This document shows, piece after piece, positions 35,578 through 44,697 of a stretch of 64,000 nucleotides of DNA. The notes under the pieces are model-generated. The model saw only the letters and a list, made by a program, of their open reading frames with translations, did not search any database and was not told where the DNA came from. The stretch comes from CAVOKN01 sp963696505 (GTDB lineage Bacteria > Pseudomonadota > Gammaproteobacteria > Burkholderiales > Rhodocyclaceae). Made by a program: the position numbers and the translations under genes. Every line of letters starts with the position of its first letter. The stretch's first letter is position 1. The DNA lies in the NCBI GenBank assembly GCA_963696505.1, contig CAVOKN010000009.1, positions 42,649 through 106,648 on the forward strand, given 5' to 3'.

Positions 35578-35994
35578 TCAGGTCCCCGGGGTGAGGAAGA
35601 TCCGGGTGGTCTTGATGCTGACGAAGTCGGCCATCGGCTGGATCTTCACCCGGCTCACTCCCGCCGCCTTGAGCCGCTCGACGAAGAACACGCTGTCCGC
35701 CGCATTCGGTGTCACCACCGTCGCCCGGAACTGCCGTCTTGCGGCAAACTGTCCCACCTGGGCGAGCAGTGTTTCGAGGCCCCCCTTGTCGCCCACCAGA
35801 TCCGGCGTAAGCGCGATCGCGATGGATCCCAGGCTGTTGTCCTGACGCAGGTTGACCACGGCATCGGCACCCTTGGTCTTGCCCACGCGGCGGGCAAACT
35901 CGTCGGGCGATTCCGCCCCGGCCGCAAGTGCAAACTGAACGGCCAGAATCCAAGCGGTCAGCCACCGCAGTGAACGCAAGAGTGTCGAATTCAT
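35578..35994 (-). CDS. small exported protein of unknown function, upstream of nosD
   Basis: 138 residues from MNSTLLRSLRWLTAWILAVQFALAAGA, a clear signal peptide. The mature part has alternating strand/helix segments (AIALTPDLVGDKGGLETLLAQVGQF, RATVVTPNAADSVFFVERLKAAGV, VKIQPMADFVSIKTTRIFLTPGT) that could be a small alpha/beta fold. I do not recognise the family. It precedes nosD by 43 bp and is probably co-transcribed. Confidence 0.6.
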   Translation of the reverse strand: MNSTLLRSLRWLTAWILAVQFALAAGAESPDEFARRVGKTKGADAVVNLRQDNSLGSIAIALTPDLVGDKGGLETLLAQVGQFAARRQFRATVVTPNAADSVFFVERLKAAGVSRVKIQPMADFVSIKTTRIFLTPGT

Positions 35995-36111
35995 GCCGAT
36001 TTCCCGGAAGTGACCGCCCATTCTACCGCCGGACCCGCATACGGCCCGGTTAAAGTCCTGTCAGGCGATGGCCGATACCCGGCCACACACTGCTCCAGGC
36101 CAGGCTCCGCC

Positions 36112-36966
36112 ATGATAGACAAGCCTCTTGAATCCCTCGACGCCTGGGTCGCCCACCTGAGCCGGACCGAGATCCCGGTGCTTCGTCGCACCATCCGCGA
36201 ACTGGAGCAACTGCGCGGCAACGAGGACAGCGTGAGCGGCCGCGAGATCGCCCGCGTCGTGCTGCAGGATCCACTGATGGCTGTCAAGGTTCTGGCCTAC
36301 CTCGAAGCCCACCGCCGGCACAGCCAGACCACCGACATCACGACCATCGATCGCGCGATCATGATGCTGGGCATCACGCCCTTCTTCCGCAACTTCGAGC
36401 GCCTCGATCCGGTGGAGGAGCAACTCGCTACCCATCCTCAGGCGCTGCTCGGCCTGCTCAAGGTCGTTGGCAGGGCCCGCCGTGCGGCCCACTACGCCCG
36501 CGACTGGGCGATCCTGCGCCACGATCTGGATCTCGATGAAATCACCCTGGCAGCCCTGCTGCGCGACATCGCCGAGATCCTCCTGTGGTGCTCGGCGCCC
36601 GCGCTGGCACTGGAAGTCGGCCGGCTCAAGGCCGACAATCCCGGCATGCGCAGCCGCGTAGCCCAGACCGCGGTGTATGGCGTGCGCGTCCTCGAACTGC
36701 AGATGGCCCTGAGCCAGGCCTGGCACCTGCCGGAACTGCTGCTGAACCTGATGAACGAGGCCCAGGCGGCCCATCCGCGTGTGCGCAACGTCGCATTGGC
36801 GGTCAATCTGGCGCGCCACGCCGCGGAGGGCTGGAGCGACCCGGCGCTGCCCGACGACTTCAAGGCCATCGCCGACCTGCTGCACCTGACTCCCGACAGT
36901 GTAATGATGCGACTCGGGATCGATCCCTACACGATCCCGGAGCGCACCGGTTCGCCCGCCGCCTAA
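36112..36966 (+). CDS. HDOD-domain protein
   Basis: 284 residues from MIDKPLESLDAWVAHLSRTEIPVL. HDOD domain features are GREIARVVLQDPLMAVKVLAYLEAHRR and ITTIDRAIMMLGITPFFRNFE, then the helical core LDEITLAALLRDIAEILLWCSAP. HDOD proteins lack HD catalytic residues and act as signalling scaffolds. Its stop overlaps the uup stop region by 4 bp (convergent). It is the second HDOD gene within 4 kb. Confidence 0.85.
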   Translation: MIDKPLESLDAWVAHLSRTEIPVLRRTIRELEQLRGNEDSVSGREIARVVLQDPLMAVKVLAYLEAHRRHSQTTDITTIDRAIMMLGITPFFRNFERLDPVEEQLATHPQALLGLLKVVGRARRAAHYARDWAILRHDLDLDEITLAALLRDIAEILLWCSAPALALEVGRLKADNPGMRSRVAQTAVYGVRVLELQMALSQAWHLPELLLNLMNEAQAAHPRVRNVALAVNLARHAAEGWSDPALPDDFKAIADLLHLTPDSVMMRLGIDPYTIPERTGSPAA

Positions 36967-38870
36967 GACGATCCCGCTGCGCGCCGTTCCAGCCCCTCCC
37001 AGCGCGCCAACGCGGCCTCGACTTCCTGTTCCAGCGCCTGAAGGCGGGCCCCCAGTTCCTTGCCGCCCTGCGGATTCTCCCGATAGAACGTAGGATTGGC
37101 GAGATTCGCCGCCACCGCCTTGTGCTCCGCCTCCAGTGCCTCGATGCGGGCCGGCAGGCCTTCCAGCTCCTGCGCCTCCTTGTAGCTCAAGCGCGTCCTT
37201 GGCGGCGCCGCCGTGGGGGATTCCGGCGTCTTGCGCGGACTGACTTCGCGCCGGGCCGCCACCGGTTCCGGCCGGGCAGCCCGGACCCGCTCCAGGTCTT
37301 CGTAGCCGCCGGCGTATTCGCGCCAGACGCCGTTGCCCTCGCTGGCGATGACCTGGGTGACCACGTTGTCGAGAAAGCTGCGGTCGTGGCTCACCAGGAA
37401 CACCGTCCCCGCGTAGTCGGCAAGCAGTTCCTCCAGCAGTTCCAGTGTCTCGATGTCGAGGTCGTTGGTCGGCTCGTCCAGCACGATGACGTTTGCCGGA
37501 CGGCTGAACAGCCGCGCCAGCAGCAGCCGGTTGCGCTCGCCGCCGGAGAGCGAGCGCACCGGCGAGCGAGCCCGCTGCGGCGGGAAAAGGAAGTCCCCGA
37601 GGTAGCTCATGACGTGCTTGCGCGTGCCGCCGATCTCGACGTACTCCGCGCCCTGGCTGATGACGTCCGCCACCGCCGCATCCTCGTCCAGCGCGGCGCG
37701 AAACTGGTCGAAATAGGCCACGGCGATCCGTGTGCCGAGGCGCACGCTGCCGGAGTCCGCGACGATCTGGCCGAGGATGAGCTTCAGAAGCGTGGTCTTG
37801 CCCGCCCCGTTGGGGCCGACGATGCCGATGCGGTCGCCGCGCAGGACGCGGCACGAGAAGTCGCGCACCACGATCCGGTCCCCATAGCGCTTGGACACGT
37901 TCTCCAGCTCCGCCACCAGCTTGCCGGAACCCTCGCCCCGCTCCACCGCAAGTCGCACCTGGCCGAGGCGCTCTCGCCGCGCCGCCCGCTCGCGGCGCAA
38001 ATGCTCCAGCCGCCTCACGCGGCCCTCGTTGCGGGTGCGCCGCGCCTCGATGCCCTTGCGGATCCACACCTCCTCCTGCGCCAGCAGCTTGTCGAAGCGT
38101 GCCGCCTGCTGCGCCTCTATCTCCAGTTCCTCCTGTTTGCGCGCACGGTAGGCGGCGAAGCTGCCGGGGTAGCTCGCGAGCCGCCCGCGGTCCAGTTCGA
38201 CGATGCGACTGGCGACGCGGTCAAGGAAGCGCCGGTCGTGGGTCACCACCATCACCGCACCGCGGAAGTCGACGATGGTGCGCTCCAGCCACACGATGCC
38301 GTCGACATCGAGGTGGTTGGTTGGCTCGTCGAGCAGCAGCAGCTCCGGCTCCCCGGCCAGCGCCCGCGCCAGCGCGACGCGCTTGATGCCGCCGCCGGAG
38401 AGCGTCCCGGCGGCGACGTCGCCGTCGAGGCCGAGGTCGCTCAGGGTCTGCTCGACCCGGGTGTTGAGGCGCCACACGTCCTCATGCTCGAGCTCGGCCT
38501 GCAGGCGGTGCAGTTCCTCCATCGCCGCCTCGTCCGCCCCGCCATCGAGGCGACGAGTCAGGTCGTGGAAGGCGGCGAGCAGCGTCCGGGCCTTGCCCAC
38601 GCCTGCGGCGACGGCCTCGAACACGGTCTGGCCCGGCTCGATCACGGGCTCTTGGGGAACGAAGGCGACCCGCAGACCGGGGCTCAGCCAGCAGCTTCCG
38701 TCGTCGAGCCGCGCCTCACCGGCGAGGATCCGCAGCAGGCTCGACTTGCCGCTGCCGTTGCGGCCGATGAGAGCGATGCGCTCGCCGGCATCGATCTGCA
38801 ATTCGGCATGGTCGAGAAGGGCGAAATGGCCGAAGGCAAGGCTGGCGTCGTCGAGGATTGCAAGCGGCAT
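36963..38870 (-). CDS. uup: ABC-F family ATPase (Uup-like)
   Basis: 635 residues with two ABC domains and no membrane segment. First domain: Walker A GRNGSGKSSLL, signature LSGGGIKRVALARAL (a Gly replaces the usual Gln/Glu) and LLLLDEPTNHLD. Second domain: GPNGAGKTTLLK, LSGGERNRLLLARL and VIVLDEPTNDLD. The C-terminal coiled coil (SYKEAQELEGLPARIEALEAE) is the Uup DNA-binding tail. ABC-F proteins act on ribosomes; Uup also affects transposon excision in E. coli. Confidence 0.93.
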   Translation of the reverse strand: MPLAILDDASLAFGHFALLDHAELQIDAGERIALIGRNGSGKSSLLRILAGEARLDDGSCWLSPGLRVAFVPQEPVIEPGQTVFEAVAAGVGKARTLLAAFHDLTRRLDGGADEAAMEELHRLQAELEHEDVWRLNTRVEQTLSDLGLDGDVAAGTLSGGGIKRVALARALAGEPELLLLDEPTNHLDVDGIVWLERTIVDFRGAVMVVTHDRRFLDRVASRIVELDRGRLASYPGSFAAYRARKQEELEIEAQQAARFDKLLAQEEVWIRKGIEARRTRNEGRVRRLEHLRRERAARRERLGQVRLAVERGEGSGKLVAELENVSKRYGDRIVVRDFSCRVLRGDRIGIVGPNGAGKTTLLKLILGQIVADSGSVRLGTRIAVAYFDQFRAALDEDAAVADVISQGAEYVEIGGTRKHVMSYLGDFLFPPQRARSPVRSLSGGERNRLLLARLFSRPANVIVLDEPTNDLDIETLELLEELLADYAGTVFLVSHDRSFLDNVVTQVIASEGNGVWREYAGGYEDLERVRAARPEPVAARREVSPRKTPESPTAAPPRTRLSYKEAQELEGLPARIEALEAEHKAVAANLANPTFYRENPQGGKELGARLQALEQEVEAALARWEGLERRAAGSS

Positions 38871-38971
38871 CTGAGGGTAGCTGAGAAGCGGTGGGCAGTC
38901 GGCGTGGCATGGCGCGGGCCATGCCCGTAGCGTGGCGGGATTATATCGGAGCGGATAGAATGCTCGCCCGC

Positions 38972-39047
38972 GCCCCCGTAGCTCAGTGGATAGAGCACCT
39001 TCCTCCTAAGAAGGGGGTCACACGTTCGATTCGTGTCGGGGGCGCCA
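38972..39047 (+). tRNA. tRNA-Arg (anticodon CCU)
   Basis: 76 nt including an encoded CCA. Acceptor stem GCCCCCG/CGGGGGC, anticodon arm CCTTC-CTCCTAA-GAAGG with anticodon CCT, and T-arm CACACGTTCGATTCGTGTC. The gene is intact and I see no integrated element at its 3' end. Confidence 0.95.
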
Positions 39048-39078
39048 TCGGTTCCCCTGCGGCGCGAGGAGTGTTGTC

Positions 39079-39300
39079 ATGAGCGGATGGAGCTGTCCCC
39101 ACGATCTGAATGGCATTTGTCAGCGGGTGCAGGGCGCTGTCTGCGATCCCGGCATGCGTGGCTGCGTGCTGCACGGCAAGGTGGTCTTCGCCAGCGAGGA
39201 CAAGAACCTGGAGCGCAGGCCGGTCAAGGCGTCGCAGCCGGAGCCCGAGAGCAAGGCGGCGAAGCCTTCCGCCCGCCCGCGCCGCGGGCTGCCCTTCTGA
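39079..39300 (+). CDS. small conserved Cys-rich protein, function unknown
   Basis: 73 residues. The N-terminal half has four Cys (SCPHDLNGICQRV...AVCDPGMRGCVLHGKV), suggesting a metal site or disulfides. The C-terminal half is a Lys/Pro/Arg-rich tail. I recall similar small proteins in other betaproteobacteria, but without a known role. It lies 31 bp after tRNA-Arg. Confidence 0.65.
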   Translation: MSGWSCPHDLNGICQRVQGAVCDPGMRGCVLHGKVVFASEDKNLERRPVKASQPEPESKAAKPSARPRRGLPF

Positions 39301-39609
39301 GTGCCCCCAGGGCCGGGCTACGCCCAGCCCGCCCCCCCGAGGGGGTCAAGGGAACTTGGGGCGGCCCGGCGTTTCCTTGAGAGCCCGCGCACAGGCTCGC
39401 CCCGGCCGAGCCACAGCAACGATACCGTCACGCCACACGCTGCACGCTGCATCGGCACCTGCCGGCATGGACGGCAGTTTGCTCGGGAGTGGAGCGGAGC
39501 GGAGATGACGTCGCGTCTGACCGGCCTCTATCGCGGCCGGGTGCGCCAAGCCGGGGCAGAGATTGCCGATCTCGACTCCCACCCGGCAGGAAGCGGGTGG
39601 CTGCGATGC
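39301..39609. repeat. gene-free stretch with intergenic GC repeat copy B and a hairpin
   Basis: 39332-39369 holds the inverse copy of the repeat at 16530 (CCCCCCCGAGGGGG ... CTTGGGGCGGCCC). At 39579-39600 a 7-bp stem (CCACCCG/CGGGTGG) with an 8-nt loop lies just past the sspB stop and could end its transcript, though there is no T-run. I see no convincing gene here. Confidence 0.5.
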
Positions 39610-40053
39610 CTACTTGATTCGGACGAGGTGCGGACGCCCCGGGGCTGGCCTGGCAGGCTCGGCAGCGGGCGCAGTCTCTGGCGACTCGGCAACCGCTGCT
39701 TCGGCCTGGGGTATGGCGGATTCCGCCGGTTCCTCTGCTGCCGGGCCGATCTCGAAGGCCATGCCGTAGCCGTTCTCGCGGGCGTAGATTGCGGCGACCT
39801 GCTCCACCGGGACGGACAGGTTCTGTGCCGCGCCGCCGAATCGCGCGGCCAAGGTGATGAACTCGTTGCCGAGATGAAGCTGGTGGGCGGCCTCGGGGCC
39901 GATGTTGAGGACGATCTGGCCGTCCTTGACATAGGGTCGCGGCACCTCGGTGCGCTCGTCCACCACCACTGCAATGTACGGGGCGAAGCCCTGGTCCATG
40001 CACCACTCGAAGATGGCGCGCAGCAGATACGGTTTGGTCGAAGCGAGGCTCAC
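39610..40053 (-). CDS. sspB: ClpXP protease specificity-enhancing factor SspB
   Basis: 147 residues using a GTG start at 40053 (VSLASTKPYLLRAIFEWCMDQGFAPYIAV). Adaptor that delivers ssrA-tagged proteins to ClpXP. The substrate-binding core (VVVDERTEVPRPYVKDGQIVLNIG, LHLGNEFITLAARFGG) is followed by an Ala/Glu/Pro-rich linker and a short C-terminal ClpX-binding tail (RPHLVRIK). It follows sspA by 20 bp, the standard pair. Confidence 0.93.
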   Translation of the reverse strand: MSLASTKPYLLRAIFEWCMDQGFAPYIAVVVDERTEVPRPYVKDGQIVLNIGPEAAHQLHLGNEFITLAARFGGAAQNLSVPVEQVAAIYARENGYGMAFEIGPAAEEPAESAIPQAEAAVAESPETAPAAEPARPAPGRPHLVRIK

Positions 40054-40073
40054 AGTGGGCTGCCGGATGGGGC

Positions 40074-40670
40074 TTACCGGCGCATGACCTTTTCGGAAGG
40101 CGTGAGAGCATCGATGAAGCCCTGGCGGCTGAAGATGCGTTCTGCGTACTTCATCAGCGGCGCGGCCTGTTTGCCGACATCGATGCCATAGTGTTCCAGG
40201 CGCCACAGCAGCGGCGCGATGGCGACGTCGAGCATGGAAAACTCGTCACCCAGCATGTGCTTCTGCTTGGTGAAGATCGGCGCCAGTTCCACCAGCCGGT
40301 CGCGGACGTGGGCCCGCGCTTTTTCTGCCGATTTGAGATTCTTCTCCAGCGCATCGATGTGGGCGAACAGTTCCTGCTCCAGCGTGAACAGGAGCTGCCG
40401 GGCACGGGCGCGCATGATCGGATCCGGCGGCATCAACTGCGGATGGGGGAAGCGCTCGTCGATGTACTCATTGATGATGTTCGATTCGTAGAGCACCAGA
40501 TCCCGGTCCACCAGCACCGGCACGCGGTTGTAAGGATTGATGACCGCGATGTCCTCGGGCTTGTTGAACAGGTTGACGTCGATGACCTGAAAATCCATGC
40601 CTTTTTCGTAGAGCACGATACGGCAGCGATGGCTGAACGGGTCCGTCGTGCCCGAGTAAAGGTTCATCAT
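40074..40670 (-). CDS. sspA: stringent starvation protein A (GST-fold)
   Basis: 198 residues from MMNLYSGTTDPFSHRCRIVLYEKG; the second Met (40667) is an alternative. GST N-terminal thioredoxin-like domain with NRVPVLVDRDLVLYESNIINEYIDERFPHP, then a helical C domain. Binds RNA polymerase and affects stationary-phase gene expression in other proteobacteria. Located between petABC and sspB, a common betaproteobacterial order. Confidence 0.94.
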   Translation of the reverse strand: MMNLYSGTTDPFSHRCRIVLYEKGMDFQVIDVNLFNKPEDIAVINPYNRVPVLVDRDLVLYESNIINEYIDERFPHPQLMPPDPIMRARARQLLFTLEQELFAHIDALEKNLKSAEKARAHVRDRLVELAPIFTKQKHMLGDEFSMLDVAIAPLLWRLEHYGIDVGKQAAPLMKYAERIFSRQGFIDALTPSEKVMRR

Positions 40671-40802
40671 GGTGCTACCACCCCAGGAATAGTCGGCATC
40701 ACGCACCACACGCCGTGCGCGTGGTGCGCTCATTTCTCGATGCCCCATGGACTGCATTGGATTCTGTCGCGAGTGCCCAAGCTCAATTGGAATGGCCGTG
40801 GA

Positions 40803-41558
40803 TCAGTGCACGTCTTTCCAGAAGTTCTTCTTCAGCGCGTAGGACAGGCCGAAGAGAACAGCCAGCGCGATCAGCACCCAGATGCCGAGTTGCCTGCGGG
40901 TTTGAGCGACTGGCTCGCCCATATAGACCAGGAAGGAAACCAGGTCCGCCACCAGTGCGTCGTATTGATCCTTGGAGAGGGTTCCAGGCTTGGCCAGTTG
41001 AAGCGTCTTGCGCTCGACCTCGGCACCGTGGCTGTCCTTGGTCTTCTCCACGTGGGCCACCTGCTCGCCCTGGAGTTGCCACAGGGCGTGCGGCATGCCC
41101 ACGTTCTCGAATACCAGATTGTTCCAGCCGGTGGGCCGATTCGGGTCGCGGTAGAAGGTGCGCAGATAGGTGTAGAGCCAGTCTGCTCCACTGCCGAACT
41201 CCGACGCGCGGGAGCGGGCGATCACGGTCAGGTCCGGCGGAGCGGCACCAAACCATTCCTTGGCTTCCGCTGGACGGATGGCGACCTTCATGAGTTCGCC
41301 AACCTTGTCGGCGGCGAACATCAGGTTGCCCTTGATCTGTTCGTCCGTCAGGCCGATGTCGTGCAACCGGTTGTAGCGCATGTAGCTCGCGCCATGGCAG
41401 TTCAGGCAGTAATTGACGAAGACCTTGGCGCCGTTCTGGAGGGCAGCAAGGTCGCCGGTCTTGTCCGGTGCGGGGTCGAGTTTCAGTTCCGGTCCGCTGG
41501 CATAGGCCGCGAGAGGAACGAACAGCAGGGCGAGCAGCAGTCTCTTCGCGTTTTTCAT
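40803..41558 (-). CDS. petC: ubiquinol-cytochrome c reductase, cytochrome c1 subunit
   Basis: 251 residues. Signal peptide (LLLALLFVPLAAYA), heme motif CLNCH at about residue 53, the conserved GAAPPDLTVIARSRASE segment, a Met axial-ligand region (NVGMPHALW), and a C-terminal membrane anchor (GIWVLIALAVLFGLSYALK) in the inner membrane. Third gene of the bc1 operon. Confidence 0.96.
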   Translation of the reverse strand: MKNAKRLLLALLFVPLAAYASGPELKLDPAPDKTGDLAALQNGAKVFVNYCLNCHGASYMRYNRLHDIGLTDEQIKGNLMFAADKVGELMKVAIRPAEAKEWFGAAPPDLTVIARSRASEFGSGADWLYTYLRTFYRDPNRPTGWNNLVFENVGMPHALWQLQGEQVAHVEKTKDSHGAEVERKTLQLAKPGTLSKDQYDALVADLVSFLVYMGEPVAQTRRQLGIWVLIALAVLFGLSYALKKNFWKDVH

Positions 41559-41571
41559 GATTCTCGCGTCC

Positions 41572-42876
41572 TCAGTGTTTCCACGTCACCCGGTCGGGCT
41601 CGGGTTTGCATTTGTCGAGCTTCGTGTAGACCGGCATCAGCAGGAAGAAGCCGAAGTACAGGACGGAGCAGATCTGCGCCAGCAGCGTGCGGACCGGGGT
41701 CGGCGGCAGCACGCCGAGGTAGCCCAGGATGAAGAAGGAAACCACGAAGATCGCCAGTGCGCCCTTGTAGATCGGACCGCGGTAGCGGATCGACTTCACC
41801 GGGCTACGGTCGAGCCAAGGGAGAAAGAAGAAGACAACCACCCCCGCCCCCATCGCGACGACGCCCCAGAACTTGGCGTCGATGCCGAACAGCGGATAGG
41901 TCACCGCTCGCAGCAGCGAGTAGAAGGGCGTGAAGTACCACACCGGAGCGATGTGAGGAGGCGTCTTGAGCGGATCCGCCGGGATGAAGTTGTTGTACTC
42001 GATAAAGTAACCGCCGCCCTCGGGGGCGAAAAACAGAATTATCGAGAACACGGCAAGGAAGACCACCACGCCGACGATGTCCTTGACCGTGTAGTAGGGA
42101 TGGAACGGTATGCCGTCCAGGGGAATGCCGTTGGCGTCCTTCTTCTTCTTGATTTCCACGCCATCGGGGTTGTTCGAACCCACTTCGTGCAGAGCCAGGA
42201 TGTGTGCCGCCACCAGTCCCACCAGCACGAAGGGCACTGCGATGACGTGGAAGGAGAAGAAGCGGTTGAGCGTCGCGTCGCCGACCACGTAGTCACCACG
42301 CACCCACACCGACAGGTCGGGGCCGATGAAGGGGATGGCGGAGAACAGGTTCACGATCACCTGCGCACCCCAGTAGGACATCTGGCCCCAGGGCAACAGG
42401 TAGCCGAAGAAGGCCTCGGCCATGAGACACAGGAAGATCAGCACGCCGAAGACCCAGAGCAACTCCCGAGGCTTGCGGTAGGAGCCGTAGAGCATGGCGC
42501 GGAACATGTGGAGATAGACGACGATGAAGAAGGCCGAGGCGCCCGTGGAGTGCATGTAGCGGATCAGCCAGCCCCAGGGCACGTCGCGCATGATGTACTC
42601 GACGGAGGCGAAGGCCACCGGCACGCCCGCCGCGTTGAGCGAGGCATCGGGCTTGAAGTGCATCACCAGAAGGATGCCGGTAACGATCTGGATCACCAGC
42701 ACCAGCAGCGCCAGCGAACCGAAGAAGTACCAGAAGTTGAAGTTCTTCGGCGCGTAGTACTCGGATAGGTGGGCCTTCCACATCGAGGTGAGGGGAAAGC
42801 GCGCATCGGTCCATTCCAGCAGGTTGCCCAGCAGGCCGCCGTCGGATTTGTATTTCTCGAAGTTGGACGCAGCCAT
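41572..42876 (-). CDS. petB: ubiquinol-cytochrome c reductase, cytochrome b subunit
   Basis: 434 residues with eight or nine membrane helices. Heme-ligand histidines lie in the second and fourth helices (YMHSTGASAFFIVVYLHMFRAMLYG; FFSFHVIAVPFVLVGLVAAHILALHE). The Qo-site PEWY motif appears as PVWYFTPFYSLLRAV. It ends 13 bp before petC and starts 3 bp after petA. Confidence 0.96.
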   Translation of the reverse strand: MAASNFEKYKSDGGLLGNLLEWTDARFPLTSMWKAHLSEYYAPKNFNFWYFFGSLALLVLVIQIVTGILLVMHFKPDASLNAAGVPVAFASVEYIMRDVPWGWLIRYMHSTGASAFFIVVYLHMFRAMLYGSYRKPRELLWVFGVLIFLCLMAEAFFGYLLPWGQMSYWGAQVIVNLFSAIPFIGPDLSVWVRGDYVVGDATLNRFFSFHVIAVPFVLVGLVAAHILALHEVGSNNPDGVEIKKKKDANGIPLDGIPFHPYYTVKDIVGVVVFLAVFSIILFFAPEGGGYFIEYNNFIPADPLKTPPHIAPVWYFTPFYSLLRAVTYPLFGIDAKFWGVVAMGAGVVVFFFLPWLDRSPVKSIRYRGPIYKGALAIFVVSFFILGYLGVLPPTPVRTLLAQICSVLYFGFFLLMPVYTKLDKCKPEPDRVTWKH

Positions 42877-42879
42877 ACC

Positions 42880-43476
42880 TTACGCTCCCTTGGTGTCTTC
42901 GCCGATCACAATCTTGGTGTCGGCCAGGTACTTGTGCGGCGGCACCTCCAGGTTGTCCGGCGCCGGCTTGCTCTTGTAAACCCGGCCGGACAGGTCGAAG
43001 GTCGAGCCGTGGCAGGGGCAGAAGAAGCCGCCGGGCCAGTTCGGGTCGATTCCCGAATCCGCGCCGGTCTTGAACTTCTCGGTGGGCGAGCAGCCGAGGT
43101 GGGTGCAGATGCCCACCACCACCAGGATCTCGGGCTTGATCGAGCGGTTGACGCCGCCGGCGTAGTCCGGCTGCATCGGCTTCGCGGACTCGGGGTCCGC
43201 CACCTGGTCGTTGATCTTCGGCAGGGCGTCGAGCATCTCCTTGGTGCGGTGGATGATCCACACCGGCTTGCCGCGCCACTCCACGGTCATCATCTCGCCA
43301 GGGCCAAGTTTGCCGATGTCGACCTCGACCGGTGCACCGGCCGCCTTGGCACGCTCGGAGGGCTGCAGACTCGCCAGGAACGGCACCACGGCAGCCACCG
43401 TCGCCACGCCACCTGCCGCGGAGGTCGCCACCAGCAGGCGCCGTCTGCCGCAGTTCACTTGTTCTTCATTGCTCAT
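42880..43476 (-). CDS. petA: ubiquinol-cytochrome c reductase, Rieske iron-sulfur subunit
   Basis: 198 residues from MSNEEQVNCGRRRLLVATS, a Tat-type start (GRRRLL) with the membrane anchor. The 2Fe-2S ligands are in CTHLGC and CPCHGS. First gene of petABC, with its own promoter upstream. A longer in-frame start at 43557 would overlap that promoter and is rejected. Confidence 0.96.
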   Translation of the reverse strand: MSNEEQVNCGRRRLLVATSAAGGVATVAAVVPFLASLQPSERAKAAGAPVEVDIGKLGPGEMMTVEWRGKPVWIIHRTKEMLDALPKINDQVADPESAKPMQPDYAGGVNRSIKPEILVVVGICTHLGCSPTEKFKTGADSGIDPNWPGGFFCPCHGSTFDLSGRVYKSKPAPDNLEVPPHKYLADTKIVIGEDTKGA

Positions 43477-43529
43477 GACCAAGTCCCGAAGGTTGCAAGA
43501 AAATAATGCCTGCGTCCGAAAACCGCGGG

Positions 43530-43557
43530 AGTATACCGAAAACGAGGGGGCGATCAA
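43530..43557 (-). promoter_or_regulatory. probable petABC promoter
   Basis: On the minus strand TTGATC (43557-43552), a 16-bp spacer and TATACT (43535-43530). The -10 matches consensus at 5 of 6 and the -35 at 4 of 6. It lies about 55 bp upstream of the petA start codon in an otherwise gene-free 177-bp gap. Confidence 0.6.
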
Positions 43558-43653
43558 AGCTTGCCCCGGTAGCGGCTTGTGGAAAAGCCGAGCCGGCTCG
43601 CCCTGCCACGAGGCACAGCCGGCGCGGTCCGCCGCCGGCAGGCCCCGGCAGAC

Positions 43654-44697
43654 TCAGGGATTGCGTACCCGCCGAACCAGCGCGGAAGTCAGTTCGCGCG
43701 TGCCGGCAGTGCCTCCCAGATCCTTGGTGCGAACCTTGTCCGTATTGAGGGTTGCATCAATCGCCGCACGCAGACGCGTCCCGAGATCCTGACGGCCGAC
43801 GTGGTCCAGCATCATCGCCGCGGCAAGCAGCAGCGCCAGCGGGTTCGCCATGTCCTTGCCGGCGATGTCCGGCGCCGAGCCGTGCACCGCCTCGAAGATG
43901 GCGGCATGCTCGCCGATGTTGGCACCGGGAGCCATGCCCAGTCCGCCGACCAGTCCCGCGATCTCGTCCGAGAGGATGTCCCCAAACAGGTTAGTGGTGA
44001 CGATGACGTCGAATTGCCAGGGGTTGAGCACCAGTTGCATGGCGCAGGCGTCAACGATGCGTTCGTCCATTTCTATCCGGCCCTTGTAGTGCTCGGCGTA
44101 CATTTCCCGCGCCGTCTCGAGGAAGATGCCGGTCAGCGCCTTCATGATGTTGGCCTTGTGCACGACGGTAACCTTCTTCCGACCGTGCCGGATGGCGTAG
44201 TCGAAGGCGTACCGGCAGATCCGCTTGCAGCCCTGGCGCGTATTTACCCCGGTGGACATGCCCACCGCGTGGGGGTCGCCGTCGATCGGGATGAAGTGCT
44301 CGTAACCCATGTAGAGCCCTTCGTTGTTCTCCCGGATCATCACCAGGTCGATGTTCTCGTAGCGCCCGCCGGGGATCAGCGTAAGCGCCGGACGCAAGTT
44401 GGCGTAGAGCTTGAATTCTTCCCGCAGGCGCACGTTGGAAGAGCGGTATCCCCCCGCCACCGGGGTTTCGAGCGGACCCTTGAGGGTCAGACGGGTGCGG
44501 CGGATGCTGTCTAGAGTGGCCGCCGGCAGCGGATCGCCCGACTCCTTCACCCCGGCCATCCCGGCCTTGTGGGTTTCCCATACGAAGGGGGCGCCGAGGG
44601 CCTCCAATACCGCCAACGTCGCCTCAACGATCTCGGGTCCGATGCCGTCGCCGGGAATCAGGGTTGCAGGGATCTGGCCAGTCTTCTCGCTCGTCAT
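43654..44697 (-). CDS. NAD-dependent isocitrate dehydrogenase / isopropylmalate-type dehydrogenase
   Basis: 347 residues of the beta-decarboxylating dehydrogenase family. Shows TLIPGDGIGPEIV, the substrate-binding RENNEGLYMGYEH segment, the catalytic Lys in VVHKANIMK, metal-binding NLFGDILSDEIAGLVGGLGMAPGANIG and NAD-site HGSAPDIAGKDMANPLAL. Ser-Asn-Val-Arg at the substrate loop favours isocitrate over isopropylmalate, and the length fits the homomeric NAD-IDH type. An AT-rich block at 44770-44812 upstream may hold its promoter. Confidence 0.85.
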   Translation of the reverse strand: MTSEKTGQIPATLIPGDGIGPEIVEATLAVLEALGAPFVWETHKAGMAGVKESGDPLPAATLDSIRRTRLTLKGPLETPVAGGYRSSNVRLREEFKLYANLRPALTLIPGGRYENIDLVMIRENNEGLYMGYEHFIPIDGDPHAVGMSTGVNTRQGCKRICRYAFDYAIRHGRKKVTVVHKANIMKALTGIFLETAREMYAEHYKGRIEMDERIVDACAMQLVLNPWQFDVIVTTNLFGDILSDEIAGLVGGLGMAPGANIGEHAAIFEAVHGSAPDIAGKDMANPLALLLAAAMMLDHVGRQDLGTRLRAAIDATLNTDKVRTKDLGGTAGTRELTSALVRRVRNP

